Shown here: piece by piece, positions 18,660-29,947 of the stretch
Layout of the letters: each line of letters opens with the position of its first letter
How positions within the stretch are numbered: the stretch's first letter is position 1
Assembly (NCBI GenBank): GCA_012517605.1
Contig: JAAYUS010000018.1
Span: forward strand, 1 to 42,830
Reading direction: 5' to 3'
Origin: Bacteroidales bacterium
GTDB taxonomy: Bacteria; Bacteroidota; Bacteroidia; Bacteroidales; VadinHA17
DNA length: 42,830 nucleotides
Notes under the pieces: generated by a model
What the model saw: only the letters and a program-made list of their open reading frames with translations
What the model was told of the DNA's origin: nothing
Databases searched by the model: none
Program-made: the position numbers and the translations under genes

Positions 18660-19050
18660 ATTATGTTGAAAAGTAAGGAGTAAAAGATCACAAGTCTGGT
18701 TTTATTAACAAATTGAAGCTTTTTTATGGTTCCGGAGTGTTGCAAGTGCTATTTTTAAATAGATGTTGCATACATTTTAACTCTATATGAACATAAAAAA
18801 GTATTTTTCAGCTATTAAGTGCCTATCAGTATCTCATTTTCAACAATTGTTAATTACTTTGCTAAATTCCTGATTCTCAAAAATGGTATATTTTTTGAAC
18901 TGTTGAAAAACTGTTTGCCCGATGACAATTACGTAATTTGAAAGAAAAATCTGATTATTGTTTCAACACAATTAACAGCATATATAAAACATCATAAAAA
19001 ATAAAAATTTTCTTAGTTAATAATATTGGAAATATCAGGATTGTTGAAAA
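18660..19050. promoter_or_regulatory. Cluster of TGTTGAAA-core motifs in the divergent rpiB/nadA intergenic region
   Basis: TGTTGAAAA at 18664-18672 (+), 18837-18845 (-), 18901-18909 (+), 19042-19050 (+); TGTTGAAAC at 18960-18968 (-). Confidence 0.5.
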
Positions 19051-19073
19051 GCCAATAATGTAATAAGGATTAG

Positions 19074-19081
19074 TAATTTTG
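19074..19081 (+). promoter_or_regulatory. Candidate -7 box (TAATTTTG) for nadA
   Basis: Matches TAnnTTTG, 57 bp before ATG at 19139. Confidence 0.4.
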
Positions 19082-19138
19082 AAAAATCAAACAGAATGGT
19101 CATGAATCTGGAAATTTAACTTTTATAGGACAAAAGTA

Positions 19139-20092
19139 ATGACTAAAGATCTTACCAGGAATATTGCAGAGGAAATCAGAAGGCTGAAAAAGGAAAAGAA
19201 TGCCGTAATACTGGCACATTATTACCAGACAGGTGACATACAGGATATTGCTGATTTCATTGGCGACAGCCTTGCTCTTTCCCAAAAAGCAAGGTCGACA
19301 GATTCTGATATTATACTTTTTGCCGGTGTGAGATTTATGGCTGAAACTGCAAAAATATTATCGCCCTCCAAAAAGGTGCTGCTCCCCGATATGGATGCAG
19401 GATGTTCGCTTGCGGACTCATGCAGGGCTGAAGATTTTAAAAAGTTTATCGAGGAAAATCCTGGCAGGACAGTAGTGACATATGTCAATACAAACATTGA
19501 CATAAAAGTGTTGTCTGATATAATCTGTACTTCATCAAATGCTGTTCAGATCATTGAATCGCTTCCCAGGGAAGAAAAGATAATATTCGGACCCGACAGA
19601 AACCTGGGAAATTATATACTCAACAAGACCGGCCGGGATATTAAAGTATGGAACGGCGCCTGTCATGTTCATGAGGAATTTTCGCTTGAAGCCATACTTG
19701 ATCTAAAAAAGAAACACCCTGAAGCAAAGGTTATTGTTCATCCTGAATGTGAATTACCGGTAAGGATGATCGCCGATTATATTGGATCAACTTCGGCACT
19801 TCTGCAGTTTACAAAAAAGGATCACGCGAAAGTTTATATTGTTGGAACAGAGCCGGGAATCATACACCAGATGAAAAAAGCCTTTCCTGAAAAAGAGTAT
19901 ATTCCGGCACCCCCAAAGGACTCAACATGCGGCTGCAGCGAATGCAACTTTATGAAACTTATAACTGTTGAGAAGATATACAACTGTCTCAGAAATGAAA
20001 AGCCTGAAATACTTATTGATGCTGACATACTTGCAAGGGCTGCGAAACCAATAGAACGGATGATGGATATATCTGAAAAATCAGGGCTTTAA
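19139..20092 (+). CDS. nadA: Quinolinate synthase NadA
   Basis: AVILAHYYQTGDIQDIADFIGDSLALS; MDAGCSLADSC; STCGCSECNFMKL. Confidence 0.95.
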   Translation: MTKDLTRNIAEEIRRLKKEKNAVILAHYYQTGDIQDIADFIGDSLALSQKARSTDSDIILFAGVRFMAETAKILSPSKKVLLPDMDAGCSLADSCRAEDFKKFIEENPGRTVVTYVNTNIDIKVLSDIICTSSNAVQIIESLPREEKIIFGPDRNLGNYILNKTGRDIKVWNGACHVHEEFSLEAILDLKKKHPEAKVIVHPECELPVRMIADYIGSTSALLQFTKKDHAKVYIVGTEPGIIHQMKKAFPEKEYIPAPPKDSTCGCSECNFMKLITVEKIYNCLRNEKPEILIDADILARAAKPIERMMDISEKSGL

Positions 20093-20094
20093 TT

Positions 20095-21648
20095 ATGAAA
20101 AAGGCATTAACCACTATTGTTATTTTATTAACAGCTGTCGCTGCATCAGGACAGGCAGCCGGGAATATTCAGGATGGTTACCAGATATTCAGGTACCCCA
20201 ACGGAACAATATCAAGTGAAGGAGTTTTCAAAAACGGAAAACCTGATGGTTTCTGGAAAAGTTTCTATGTGACAGGTGTAAAAAAATCAGAAGGACGTTA
20301 TACAAATTTTCAGCTTGACAGCATTTGGGTGTTTTATGACCAGGCAGGCGATACAATAGAGAAAATAAATTATCTCTTCGGCAAAAGAAACGGTTATTCA
20401 TACAAATACAGGAAAGATCCTTTTGAGGGCATCTATGTCTATTCGAAGGAATTATTTGCCGGCGACAGGCGCGAAGGAACGGCATATTTCTATTTTCCCG
20501 ACGGAAAAATACAACAGACTCTTTCCTATGTGAATGGAAAGAAAGAAGGTCTTTCAAAAGAATATGACAAAAATGGAAATGTAATAACACTTCTTGAATA
20601 CAATAACGACTTTCTGATTAGCCGTGAGAGAATAAACCGTACTGATAATAAAGGCCTTAAACAGGGAGTATGGAAAGAATTTTATCCAGGAGGAAGCGTA
20701 AAATCCGAAAAAAGCTATAAGGATGACATGCTTCACGGATACTATAAGGAATATGACAACCGCGGAATACTGGTGATGACAATGCTGTATGAAAACGGAT
20801 CAGTGGTTAAATCGGAAGTTGAGGATCAGCCTGATATTGAGATAGAAAACAGATACGACCAGAACAATAAGCTTGTTTACAGCGGACCGTTCAGGAATAA
20901 GATACCTGTTGGGGTACACAGGGAGTATAATGCTGAAGGGAAGGTCATAAATTCTTATGTCTATAATGATAATGGCCTTCTTCTCTCACAGGGAATAGTT
21001 GATGAAGCCGGAAGATACAACGGCAAATGGAAGGACCTGTATCCCGATGGAAAGACCCAGGCCGAAGGACAATATACCGACAGCAGGAGAACAGGACTCT
21101 GGAAATTCTATACACCAGCCGGAAAACTTGAACAGACAGGTGCTTATAATAATGGTCGTCCTGATGGTCTGTGGACATGGTATTATGATAACGGATCAGT
21201 ACTCAGGGAAGAAGAATATTTCCAGGGTCAGCGCGATGGAATTTTCACAGAATATTCCCCTTCAGGAGATATTATAGCAAAAGGACAATACACCGACGGA
21301 GAGAAAAACGGGGAATGGAAATACAAGTCAGGCGACAATACAGAGGAAGGAAAATATATAGTCGGATTACGCGACGGATTGTGGAAATCATATTATCCCG
21401 ACGGAAAGATCAGGTTCAAGGGAAATTACATTCAGGGAAATCCCGACGGACAGCTTACATATTATTATGAGAACGGACGTCCGAAAGAGGAACAGTTTTA
21501 CAGGATGGGGGTAAGGCAAAAAACCTGGAAGAAATATGATGAGGAAGGAATAATAGTACTTTCAATAACATATAAGGATGATGTTGAGACCAGTATCAAT
21601 GGGGTAAAGATCAACCTTCCTGAAAGAGACGTTAAACTTATTAAATAG
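20095..21648 (+). CDS. Exported MORN_2/YwqK-type repeat protein
   Basis: Signal peptide; more than a dozen repeats of the type YYPDGKIRFKGNYIQGNPDGQ / NGxxDGxWxxYYxxG. Confidence 0.88.
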   Translation: MKKALTTIVILLTAVAASGQAAGNIQDGYQIFRYPNGTISSEGVFKNGKPDGFWKSFYVTGVKKSEGRYTNFQLDSIWVFYDQAGDTIEKINYLFGKRNGYSYKYRKDPFEGIYVYSKELFAGDRREGTAYFYFPDGKIQQTLSYVNGKKEGLSKEYDKNGNVITLLEYNNDFLISRERINRTDNKGLKQGVWKEFYPGGSVKSEKSYKDDMLHGYYKEYDNRGILVMTMLYENGSVVKSEVEDQPDIEIENRYDQNNKLVYSGPFRNKIPVGVHREYNAEGKVINSYVYNDNGLLLSQGIVDEAGRYNGKWKDLYPDGKTQAEGQYTDSRRTGLWKFYTPAGKLEQTGAYNNGRPDGLWTWYYDNGSVLREEEYFQGQRDGIFTEYSPSGDIIAKGQYTDGEKNGEWKYKSGDNTEEGKYIVGLRDGLWKSYYPDGKIRFKGNYIQGNPDGQLTYYYENGRPKEEQFYRMGVRQKTWKKYDEEGIIVLSITYKDDVETSINGVKINLPERDVKLIK

Positions 21649-21710
21649 GATTCATATAACTCCTTTAAAATATTCAATGCCTGTCAGAGAACAAAGATAT
21701 CTACGATAAA

Positions 21711-22736
21711 ATGGGAGAGGATTTCAACATCAGAAAGGATAACATTGCTAACGGTGACAGGGAATTTGAAAAGCAGCTGAGACCTCTTTCCTTCAATGAC
21801 TTCAAGGGCCAGAAACAGATTATTGACAATCTGACGGTTTTTGTCACTGCGGCCAGAAAAAGAAAAGAATCACTCGATCATGTACTTCTTCATGGTCCTC
21901 CCGGACTGGGAAAAACGACTCTTGCAGCCATAATAGCAAATGAGCTGAAGGTCAATCTTAAAGTCACTTCGGGACCTGTGCTTGATAAGCCTGGTGATCT
22001 TGCCGGCCTTCTGACAAATTTAGAGGAAGGCGATGTCCTTTTCATTGATGAAATACACAGACTGAGCCCGGTTGTTGAGGAATATCTATATTCCGCCATG
22101 GAGGATTTCCAGATTGATATAATGCTCGATAAAGGACCGAGCGCAAGGTCGGTTCAGATAGGCCTTAATAATTTCACCCTTATAGGCGCCACTACCAGGT
22201 CAGGCCTTCTTACAAGTCCTTTAAGGGCAAGATTCGGGATTACATTTCATCTTGAATACTATGATCATGAGATACTGACGGGGATAGTAAAACGATCCGC
22301 CGGTATCCTTAATGTAAAAATCGACGAAGATGCAGCTGTGGAAATCGCAGGAAGAAGCAGGGGAACCCCACGTATAGCAAATGCACTTCTGAGGAGGATA
22401 AGAGACTTTGCCCAGGTAAAGGGATCGGGAAATATCGATCTGGCTATTACCAGATACGGGCTTAAAGCTCTTAATATCGACCAGCACGGGCTTGATGAAA
22501 TGGATAACAGGATACTTACAGCAATTATCGACAAATTCGCAGGAGGCCCGGTCGGATTGAATACAATATCAACTGCAGTTGGAGAAGAGAGTGGTACCAT
22601 CGAGGAAGTATATGAACCTTTCCTTATCAAGGAGGGCTATCTTAAAAGAACTCCCAGGGGAAGGGAGGCCACAGAACATGCATACAGACACCTCGGTCGC
22701 CAGTTTGGTCGCGACATGAATGGCAGACTTTTTTAG
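21711..22736 (+). CDS. ruvB: Holliday junction branch migration DNA helicase RuvB
   Basis: [31 protein letters not shown]-terminal TPRGREAT. Confidence 0.97.
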   Translation: MGEDFNIRKDNIANGDREFEKQLRPLSFNDFKGQKQIIDNLTVFVTAARKRKESLDHVLLHGPPGLGKTTLAAIIANELKVNLKVTSGPVLDKPGDLAGLLTNLEEGDVLFIDEIHRLSPVVEEYLYSAMEDFQIDIMLDKGPSARSVQIGLNNFTLIGATTRSGLLTSPLRARFGITFHLEYYDHEILTGIVKRSAGILNVKIDEDAAVEIAGRSRGTPRIANALLRRIRDFAQVKGSGNIDLAITRYGLKALNIDQHGLDEMDNRILTAIIDKFAGGPVGLNTISTAVGEESGTIEEVYEPFLIKEGYLKRTPRGREATEHAYRHLGRQFGRDMNGRLF

Positions 22737-23449
22737 TTTCTTTCCATCACATTGCTTATCTTTTCCAATCCTTTCTGGTTTAAAATCCGGATCTTTCTGC
22801 CGTTAAGCTCAACCAGCCGGTCGGCCTTGAATTCTGAAAGAAGCCTTATAACTGATTCTGTAGCTGTACCTACAATGTTTGCCAGCTCTTCCCTTGTAAG
22901 CGATATTTTCAGATAATTCTCTTCGTCGAGGCCGAAATCATTAACAAGAAGAAGCAGTATTTCTGCAAGTCTTTCCCTTACGGTTTTTTGTGCAATGTCA
23001 GTAATAAACGAATTGGCTTCACCAAGTTCATGGCATGCCAGTTTAAGAAGGTCAAGGGCAAATGATGAATTGGTTTTGATCAGGGAAATCAATATCTCGG
23101 AAGGGATAAAACAAACCTGGCAATCCTCAATGACTTTGGCGGAAGTGCATGCCACCTCATTGCTGAGGACACTCCTGTATGCTATTATCTCGCCAGGTTT
23201 GGCAAATCTGATTATCTGTTCCTTGCCGTCAAACCCTGTCTTGTAAACCTTGATGATCCCGCTGTGGATGCAATAAAATCCGCTGATCCTGTTTCCTTCC
23301 TGATAAAGAATATCGCCGCGTTTGTATTGCCTGAAATCCTTTTCAAAGTTGACCATTTCAACTTCATCGGGAGTAAGACTTCTGAAAAGAGAGCCTGTTT
23401 CCAGAGCACATTTCTCACATAAAGGAACATGAAAATCATGCTGTTTCAT
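22733..23449 (-). CDS. Crp/Fnr family transcriptional regulator
   Basis: cNMP-binding-like domain ([29 protein letters not shown]) and HTH ([24 protein letters not shown]). Confidence 0.92.
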   Translation of the reverse strand: MKQHDFHVPLCEKCALETGSLFRSLTPDEVEMVNFEKDFRQYKRGDILYQEGNRISGFYCIHSGIIKVYKTGFDGKEQIIRFAKPGEIIAYRSVLSNEVACTSAKVIEDCQVCFIPSEILISLIKTNSSFALDLLKLACHELGEANSFITDIAQKTVRERLAEILLLLVNDFGLDEENYLKISLTREELANIVGTATESVIRLLSEFKADRLVELNGRKIRILNQKGLEKISNVMERN

Positions 23450-23512
23450 AAAATCGTCATGTAATTGTAATATCTATTTAATAACAATACCGTTTTTTTA
23501 TGTTCAATAACT

Positions 23513-24553
23513 TTAAAATGCCGACCGGAACTGCTCAAGAAAACGCATATCATTTTCAAAATAAAGACGAAGATCATTTACCTGGTATTTCAGCATCGCA
23601 GCACGTTCTATACCCATTCCGAAAGCAAATCCGGTATATTTTTTACTGTCGATATTGCAGGCTTCAAGTACATTGGGATGCACCATTCCACAACCAAGGA
23701 CCTCAAGCCAGCCTGTATATTTGCATACATTGCAGCCTTTTCCTCCGCAGAGGTTACAACTTACATCCATTTCTGCCGATGGTTCGGTGAACGGGAAATA
23801 GGAGGGACGAAGCCTTATCCTGATGTCCTTGCCATAAAGTTCCCTCGCAAAGTACAGGAGTGTCTGCTTCAGATCGGCAAAAGACACATTCTCATCAATA
23901 TAAAGACCCTCTATCTGATGGAAAATACAATGTGCCCTGGCCGAAATTGCTTCATTCCTGAAGACTCTTCCCGGAGAAATGGTCCTTATCGGGGGCTTTT
24001 GCTTTTCCATTACCCTTACCTGGACGGATGATGTATGGGTCCGGAGAAGGATATCATCAGGATTTGAGTCTTCAACAGAATTCCTGTAAATGTAAAACGT
24101 ATCCTGCATGTCCCTAGCAGGATGCTCAGGGGCAAAATTCAGTTTTGAAAAGACATGATTATCATCTTCTATTTCAGGCCCTTCTGAGACGACAAATCCG
24201 ATTCTGGAAAAAATGTCGATTATTTCTCTTCTGACTATTGAAATGGGATGCCGTGAACCTGAAGGAAAGGGATAAGCAGGCCTTGTAAGATCGTTTACTC
24301 CTGATCTGTCTTCTGCAGCACCTATTGTACCCTTGTAAGTATTGTATTTTTCCTGTGCATTCTGTTTCAGTTCATTGAGCTTCCGGCCAACCTCTCTTTT
24401 GAGCTCAGAAGGAACATTCCTGAATTCATCAAACAATTCACTGATAATACCTTTTTTACTCAGGTATTTCAGACGGAATGCCTCAAGTTCAGAAGAATCA
24501 CTGATTTCAGAAGCTATAATTTCGTGGGCAAGATTTGTAATTTTTTCAAGCAT
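23513..24553 (-). CDS. pheS: Phenylalanine--tRNA ligase alpha subunit
   Basis: HPISIVRREIIDIFSRIGF; FR NEAISARAHCIFHQIEGL; class II motif 3 GFAFGMGIERAAMLKY. Confidence 0.97.
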   Translation of the reverse strand: MLEKITNLAHEIIASEISDSSELEAFRLKYLSKKGIISELFDEFRNVPSELKREVGRKLNELKQNAQEKYNTYKGTIGAAEDRSGVNDLTRPAYPFPSGSRHPISIVRREIIDIFSRIGFVVSEGPEIEDDNHVFSKLNFAPEHPARDMQDTFYIYRNSVEDSNPDDILLRTHTSSVQVRVMEKQKPPIRTISPGRVFRNEAISARAHCIFHQIEGLYIDENVSFADLKQTLLYFARELYGKDIRIRLRPSYFPFTEPSAEMDVSCNLCGGKGCNVCKYTGWLEVLGCGMVHPNVLEACNIDSKKYTGFAFGMGIERAAMLKYQVNDLRLYFENDMRFLEQFRSAF

Positions 24554-24580
24554 TGGATTTTATATTATATCAGGAACTGT

Positions 24581-25393
24581 CTATCTGACAATTTTAATTT
24601 TCAATATTTTTACATCAGTAACAGGTTTATCGGATGCATCAGTTGGTACAGAGGCAATTTTATCAACAACATCAAATCCTTCCGTGACTTCACCGAATAC
24701 AGTGTAGGTTCCATCGAGACGTGGAACGCCTCCGGTTGTTTTATAAGCGTTTACCTGTTCGTCAGTGAATTTGAAATCGCCCTGTGAAGTGAGGTAATCG
24801 AACATTTTAAGCGAGGCCTTTTCCTGTACTTCACTTTCCTGAAGAGGAGTGCCGGCTCGGCGTGCACTGTCGGCAATTTGCCTTATAAGCCTGCTGAAAA
24901 TTATTTGTTTAAGATTGCTGTTTATACGTTCGGCAGCTGCAGCTATATCCTGATCAGTATATTTTTTACCCTGAACAATATAGAACTGTGTGCCTGATGA
25001 ACGCATTTCAGGATTTACATCATTCCCTTCACGTGCAGCGGCTAGGGCTCCTTTCTTATGATAGTATTCCTTACGTATCTCGGCAGGTATTGTATATGTG
25101 CTCAATGAATCAGACTGGATCTTTGTCAATCCTGAACGGGTTAGGGGATCGCCGGCCTGTATCATAAAATCCTTAATGACACGGTGAAAGGAGATGCCAT
25201 CATAGAACCCCATGTTCACAAGCCTGATAAAATTATCGCGATGGAGAGGAGTCCCATCATAAAGTCTGATGGTGATATCTCCTGCCGTAGTCTTTATCAG
25301 GACCTTTGTATTCTCATTGCCTCCCGGGGCATCGCATGAAATAAGTGAGAAAAGAAAAGCCAATGGTAAAAAGCGTTTTATGATGGTGTTCAT
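24581..25393 (-). CDS. Cyclophilin-type peptidylprolyl isomerase, lipoprotein
   Basis: Lipobox FSLISC; GDITIRLYDGTPLHRDNF; ISFHRVIKDFMIQAGDP; start set at 25393. Confidence 0.93.
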   Translation of the reverse strand: MNTIIKRFLPLAFLFSLISCDAPGGNENTKVLIKTTAGDITIRLYDGTPLHRDNFIRLVNMGFYDGISFHRVIKDFMIQAGDPLTRSGLTKIQSDSLSTYTIPAEIRKEYYHKKGALAAAREGNDVNPEMRSSGTQFYIVQGKKYTDQDIAAAAERINSNLKQIIFSRLIRQIADSARRAGTPLQESEVQEKASLKMFDYLTSQGDFKFTDEQVNAYKTTGGVPRLDGTYTVFGEVTEGFDVVDKIASVPTDASDKPVTDVKILKIKIVR

Positions 25394-25534
25394 GAAAACA
25401 GAAATTTGGTTAATAACGTTCTGCAAATCTGAGGGCAAAGATATTTAACTTTGGACGATACTTGAAAAAAATAGTTTCTAAATTCAAACTTTATAGAAAC
25501 TCATTGCAGCAGCGCAGGATTGCCCCATTAAAAC

Positions 25535-25542
25535 TATATTTG
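25535..25542 (+). promoter_or_regulatory. Candidate -7 box (TATATTTG) for the flippase-to-mnmG gene string
   Basis: Matches TAnnTTTG, 16 bp before the ATG at 25559. Confidence 0.45.
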
Positions 25543-25558
25543 CCGTCGGATTTACAAA

Positions 25559-27040
25559 ATGAAAGAAGTCAGGAAACTTGCGGGTCAGACATTAATCTAT
25601 GGTCTGGGAACGATTATCCCACGATTTTTGAATTATGCCGTTATGACCCCTTTCTATACAAGAATATTTTACAAGGAATTGGGTCAATATGGTATTATTA
25701 CCGAATTATACGCATGGATGGCCATTCTGCTTGTAATTCTGACCTATGGGATGGAAACGGGTTATTTCCGGTTTGCACAAAAAAGTGAAGATGCAGCAAA
25801 GGTTTACAGCACAACGCTTATAAGCCTGATGATTTCCTCAGTTCTCTTCCTCATCATTGTGAACATCTTCATAGAACCTGTTTCTTCAATAATGAATTAT
25901 AAGGATCACCAGGATTATATCAGGATGTTTGCAGGAATTGTTGCAATTGATGCTTTCAACGCAATTCCCTTTGTAAAACTGAGGAAAGAAAACCGTCCCC
26001 TTGTTTTCAGCACAATTAAGATCATGAATGTGGTGATCACTATAATACTGGTTGTTTTTTTCCTGAAAATTGCACCTGGCATATGGGAAAAAAGCACCGG
26101 CTGGTTCCACCAGGTATATGATCCGGATTACAAGGTTGGTTATGTTTTTCTTGCAAACCTTATCTCGAGCTTATTTACCCTGCTGATGCTGCTGCCTTTT
26201 ATTCTTGGAGTAAAATTAAGATTTGATCCGGCGTTGTGGTACAGGATGCTGGCATATTCATTCCCCCTTCTGCTTGCCGGGCTGAGCGGAACAATAAATG
26301 ACGTACTTGATAAGGTAATACTCCGACGTATGATCGGAGAAGCAGATGGTCTGGCTGTTGTGGGAAAATACGGGGCCGGATATAAAATAGGGGTGCTTAT
26401 GGCATTGTTTATCCAGATGTTCAGATTCGCCGCAGAACCATTTTTCTTTGAAAGGGCAAAGCACGCCGATGCAAAACAGACATACTCGGAAGTGATGAAA
26501 TATTTCATTCTGGCAATGCTTGTCATTTATCTTGTAGTTAATTTATATATATCGGGATTTCAATATATTATAGCTTCCTCTTACCGCGAAGCCATTATTG
26601 TCGTACCGGTTATAAGCATGGCATACCTGTTTTACGGAATTTATATAAACCACAGCATATGGTATAAGCTGAATGATATGACAATTTTTGCTGTTTACAT
26701 CACTTTTGCAGGCGCACTGGTGACAATAATCGTAAATGTCCTTTTCATTCCTTTTTACGGCTATATGGCTTCGGCCTGGGCACATATAGCATCATATGCA
26801 ACCATGATATTACTATCATTTATTTTTGCAGAAAAAAGGTATAAGGTAAACTACAATATGAAACAATATATCCCATATTTCCTGATGGCAACAGGAATGG
26901 TTATTTTCGGGCATTATTTCAAGTATCCGGGTCTGGCATCAGAATTGATGATAAATACAGTGTTTTTGCTTCTTTTCGTCGGATACGCACAATACAGGGA
27001 TAAACTAATAACAGTGTTTTTCAGTAAAACAGAAAAATGA
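25559..27040 (+). CDS. Polysaccharide biosynthesis/oligosaccharide flippase (MOP superfamily) membrane protein
   Basis: N-terminal [31 protein letters not shown] and 12-14 hydrophobic segments. Confidence 0.88.
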   Translation: MKEVRKLAGQTLIYGLGTIIPRFLNYAVMTPFYTRIFYKELGQYGIITELYAWMAILLVILTYGMETGYFRFAQKSEDAAKVYSTTLISLMISSVLFLIIVNIFIEPVSSIMNYKDHQDYIRMFAGIVAIDAFNAIPFVKLRKENRPLVFSTIKIMNVVITIILVVFFLKIAPGIWEKSTGWFHQVYDPDYKVGYVFLANLISSLFTLLMLLPFILGVKLRFDPALWYRMLAYSFPLLLAGLSGTINDVLDKVILRRMIGEADGLAVVGKYGAGYKIGVLMALFIQMFRFAAEPFFFERAKHADAKQTYSEVMKYFILAMLVIYLVVNLYISGFQYIIASSYREAIIVVPVISMAYLFYGIYINHSIWYKLNDMTIFAVYITFAGALVTIIVNVLFIPFYGYMASAWAHIASYATMILLSFIFAEKRYKVNYNMKQYIPYFLMATGMVIFGHYFKYPGLASELMINTVFLLLFVGYAQYRDKLITVFFSKTEK

Positions 27041-27471
27041 AAATAAAGATAATAAACAGGTCAAAACATAAACTGCCGGAATACTCAACAGAGCATGCTG
27101 CTGGGATGGATATCCGGGCAAATCTCGATGAGGATATTGTCCTGGAACCGATGAAAAGGGCGCTCGTTAAAACAGGTCTTTATATTGAAATACCGGTCGG
27201 GTATGAGGCTCAGATCCGGCCGCGGAGCGGCCTAGCCATTAAAAAAGGAATAACTGTTTTGAACTCACCCGGGACTATAGATGCTGATTACCGCGGAGAA
27301 GTGTGTATAATACTTATTAACCTTTCGGAGGAAAATTTTGTTATAAAGGACGGAGAAAGGATATGCCAGATGGTAATTTCAAGCCATGAGAAAGCAGAAT
27401 GGGTGCAGGTTGAGGAACTTGTTCAGACGGAAAGGGGAGAAGGTGGTTTTGGGCATACGGGAAAGGAATGA
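27037..27471 (+). CDS. dut: dUTP diphosphatase
   Basis: [46 protein letters not shown]. Confidence 0.97.
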   Translation: MKIKIINRSKHKLPEYSTEHAAGMDIRANLDEDIVLEPMKRALVKTGLYIEIPVGYEAQIRPRSGLAIKKGITVLNSPGTIDADYRGEVCIILINLSEENFVIKDGERICQMVISSHEKAEWVQVEELVQTERGEGGFGHTGKE

Positions 27472-27473
27472 TC

Positions 27474-29192
27474 ATGAGTAAGAAAATATTTATTATCCTG
27501 TCTTTTTTTACGGCAATCTTGCTTGCAGGATCTTGCACAAGGAAAATAGTGCCTGGTCTTAAACAGGGCCAGGAATATAATCTTGCCGGTTACAACAATC
27601 TTTATATTGAGGCTATCAAACAAAAGCTACTGGGAAATATAGGGAATGCGATGGAATGCTTTGAGAAATGTATTGAGATAAATCCTGCAAGTGACGCATC
27701 TTATTACCAGATGGCCCAGATCCTGATCAGCAGGGGTGATGTTCAGGCAGGAAAGAAATTCCTGAAAAAAGCATGTGAATTATCTCCGGGTAATCTTTGG
27801 TATAACATGCTGCTGGCAGGAATATACCATCAGGAAAACAATCTTGACAGTACAATTGTATGCTATGAGAGAGCGCTAAAGGGAAACCCTGGAAAAGATG
27901 ATATTTTAATTTCACTTGCAGGTCTGTATAACGAGAAGAAAGAGTTTGGGAAAGCCCGGAGCATACTGAACGATTTTGATGAAAGGTATGGAGTTAATGA
28001 AAAGACATCGGTTACCCTTGTTGAAACACTTCTTGCTGAAGGAAGAAAAAAGGAAGCTCTTCAAAAGGTACAGAAGTTGCTTGAAGGAAGTCCTGATGAT
28101 ATTACACTGAACGGATATCTTGCTGAAATATATGGAAGTGAAGGAGATAATGAAAAAGCAAGGGACGTTTACAGCAATCTGATCAAAAGAAATCCTAATA
28201 ATCCCGGAATTCAATTATCACTTGTCAGGTTCCTGATAAAAGAAAAAAGTTATGAAGAACTTTTCGATCTTCTTAGCATAGTTATCCTTAATGATAAGAT
28301 TCCCAGGGAAGAGAAGGTTTCTCTTGTTTCAGAACTGATAGAAATTCCTGAAATAATTAAAGGTTTCAACCAGAACATGGAGCATGCATTGATGCTTCTT
28401 GAAGCTCAATACAAGGATGATGGTATTATTGTTCTTCTGAGGCCTGAATTTCTTCAAAATCAAAAGAAAAGCCGGGAAGCTGCTGCCAGGCTTGAAGAGA
28501 TCATAAAGTCATACCCTGATAACTATTTTGCGTGGGAACGTTTGCTGTTTGTGTACCTTGAACTGCGCGATTTTAAAAATCTGGAGCTAAGAGGGCAGGA
28601 ATGTGCCACAAAATTCAACCGTTCGGTAATTGCAAAGATGCTTTATGCGAATGCGGCCCTTGAAAATGGAAATTACGATGTTGCGCTTGAAGAATTGAGA
28701 AAAGCCGATATACTTGCCGGCGATAATAAGGAGATTAGGCTGCAGATAATTACTATAAGGGCTGACCTTTATTACAGGATGAAAAATTATGGCGAAGCTT
28801 TCAAAGCTTATGATGAAGCGTTGAAATTGAACAACAATGATCTTACAGTAATGAATAATTATGCGTATTATCTTGCTGAACAGGATATGAATCTGAAAGA
28901 GGCAGAAAAAATGGCGAAAATCGTTACTGAAAAGGATAAAAGCAACAATACGTTTCTTGATACATACGCCTGGGTTCTTTACAAAAGAGGAAAGGCCAGG
29001 GAGGCTGCAAGGATAATGGAAAAGATACTTGCATCGGATGAAAACAATGATGCTGAATATTATGAGCATTACGGATTTATTATGAAAAAAATGGGTCGAT
29101 GCGGGGATGCTGTAAAAAGCTGGAAGAAGGCTGTTTTACTCGATTCTACAAAAAATGAACTGCAAAATGAAATATTAAAGTGCGGAAAGTAA
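27474..29192 (+). CDS. TPR-repeat lipoprotein
   Basis: Lipobox AILLAGSC; many TPR units (YRMKNYGEAFKAYDEALKLNNND). Confidence 0.9.
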   Translation: MSKKIFIILSFFTAILLAGSCTRKIVPGLKQGQEYNLAGYNNLYIEAIKQKLLGNIGNAMECFEKCIEINPASDASYYQMAQILISRGDVQAGKKFLKKACELSPGNLWYNMLLAGIYHQENNLDSTIVCYERALKGNPGKDDILISLAGLYNEKKEFGKARSILNDFDERYGVNEKTSVTLVETLLAEGRKKEALQKVQKLLEGSPDDITLNGYLAEIYGSEGDNEKARDVYSNLIKRNPNNPGIQLSLVRFLIKEKSYEELFDLLSIVILNDKIPREEKVSLVSELIEIPEIIKGFNQNMEHALMLLEAQYKDDGIIVLLRPEFLQNQKKSREAAARLEEIIKSYPDNYFAWERLLFVYLELRDFKNLELRGQECATKFNRSVIAKMLYANAALENGNYDVALEELRKADILAGDNKEIRLQIITIRADLYYRMKNYGEAFKAYDEALKLNNNDLTVMNNYAYYLAEQDMNLKEAEKMAKIVTEKDKSNNTFLDTYAWVLYKRGKAREAARIMEKILASDENNDAEYYEHYGFIMKKMGRCGDAVKSWKKAVLLDSTKNELQNEILKCGK

Positions 29193-29947
29193 CCCTTATA
29201 TCAGTATTGATAGGCATAATTGCGCTAAGCTGCTCAGTAAGTAAAAAGACCGTAAGTGAGAACCTGCCTTCCTATGAACCGGCAGGCAGCAGCTATGCTC
29301 TGAAGGAAATTTTAAGGAATAATCTTTCAAATAATGATTTTTATATCCAGAGGGCCGATGTCAGACTGACACAGGAGAATATGGCTGTAAATTTCAATGC
29401 TTCAATAAAATTCAGAAGACCTGATTCCATTCTTGTTAGTGTAAAGGCAAAAACCGGCATGGAGGCAGGAAGGGCTTTAATAACCAGGGACACTATAATC
29501 ATCAATGACAGGATTAATAAAAAAGTCATAGTTGGTGATGCAAAAAGCATAAGAAAAAAGTATGGCATTGATCCGGGATATATTTTCGCCCTGCTTGGTG
29601 ATCTTATAATCAGTGAAGCCGAATCAGTAAGGGATATTAATTGTTCAAAAGGCATGATACTCCCCACGCTGCAGGTTAACGATAAAAGGATCGAATATAC
29701 TATTGACTGCAGCAAAGGTAAGGTAGTAAAAGCTTCCTTTGAAGGAGACATAAGAAGCGGAAATATAATGATTGCGTACAGCGATTTCATTACGGTCAAC
29801 AGGATAAGGTTCCCGGAGAAGATAGAAGTGAGTGATGACATGAATAATGTAACCATCCTGATAACGATAAGGAAAATAGATATGCCATGGGAAGGACCTC
29901 TGAAATTCATTACAGGTTCAGGATACAAAACTGTTAGGATCAGATGA
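29180..29947 (+). CDS. DUF4292 domain lipoprotein
   Basis: Lipobox IIALSC; SILVSVKAKTGMEAGRALITRDTIIINDRINKKVIVGD pattern; GTG start overlapping the TPR gene. Confidence 0.82.
   Translation: MRKVTLISVLIGIIALSCSVSKKTVSENLPSYEPAGSSYALKEILRNNLSNNDFYIQRADVRLTQENMAVNFNASIKFRRPDSILVSVKAKTGMEAGRALITRDTIIINDRINKKVIVGDAKSIRKKYGIDPGYIFALLGDLIISEAESVRDINCSKGMILPTLQVNDKRIEYTIDCSKGKVVKASFEGDIRSGNIMIAYSDFITVNRIRFPEKIEVSDDMNNVTILITIRKIDMPWEGPLKFITGSGYKTVRIR

Noticed and set aside
18562-19138. tRNA or other standard RNA gene in the long rpiB/nadA gap
   Set aside because: No cloverleaf, GTTCRA box or CCA end seen; region is AT-rich with only the TGTTGAAA motif cluster.
22733-22736. ruvB and Crp/Fnr stop codons overlap by 4 bp
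   Set aside because: A simple convergent stop overlap (ttag); common in compact genomes and not notable by itself.
25030-25035. CACGTG as a parS candidate
   Set aside because: Flanks (CCCTT-CACGTG-CAGCG) lack the parS arms.
28587-29069. 160-aa minus-strand ORF antisense to the TPR gene
   Set aside because: Shadow ORF opposite a clear TPR CDS; no recognisable domain.
29341-29928. 195-aa minus-strand ORF antisense to the DUF4292 gene
   Set aside because: Shadow ORF: hydrophobic low-information translation opposite a well-supported CDS in a tight co-directional gene string.
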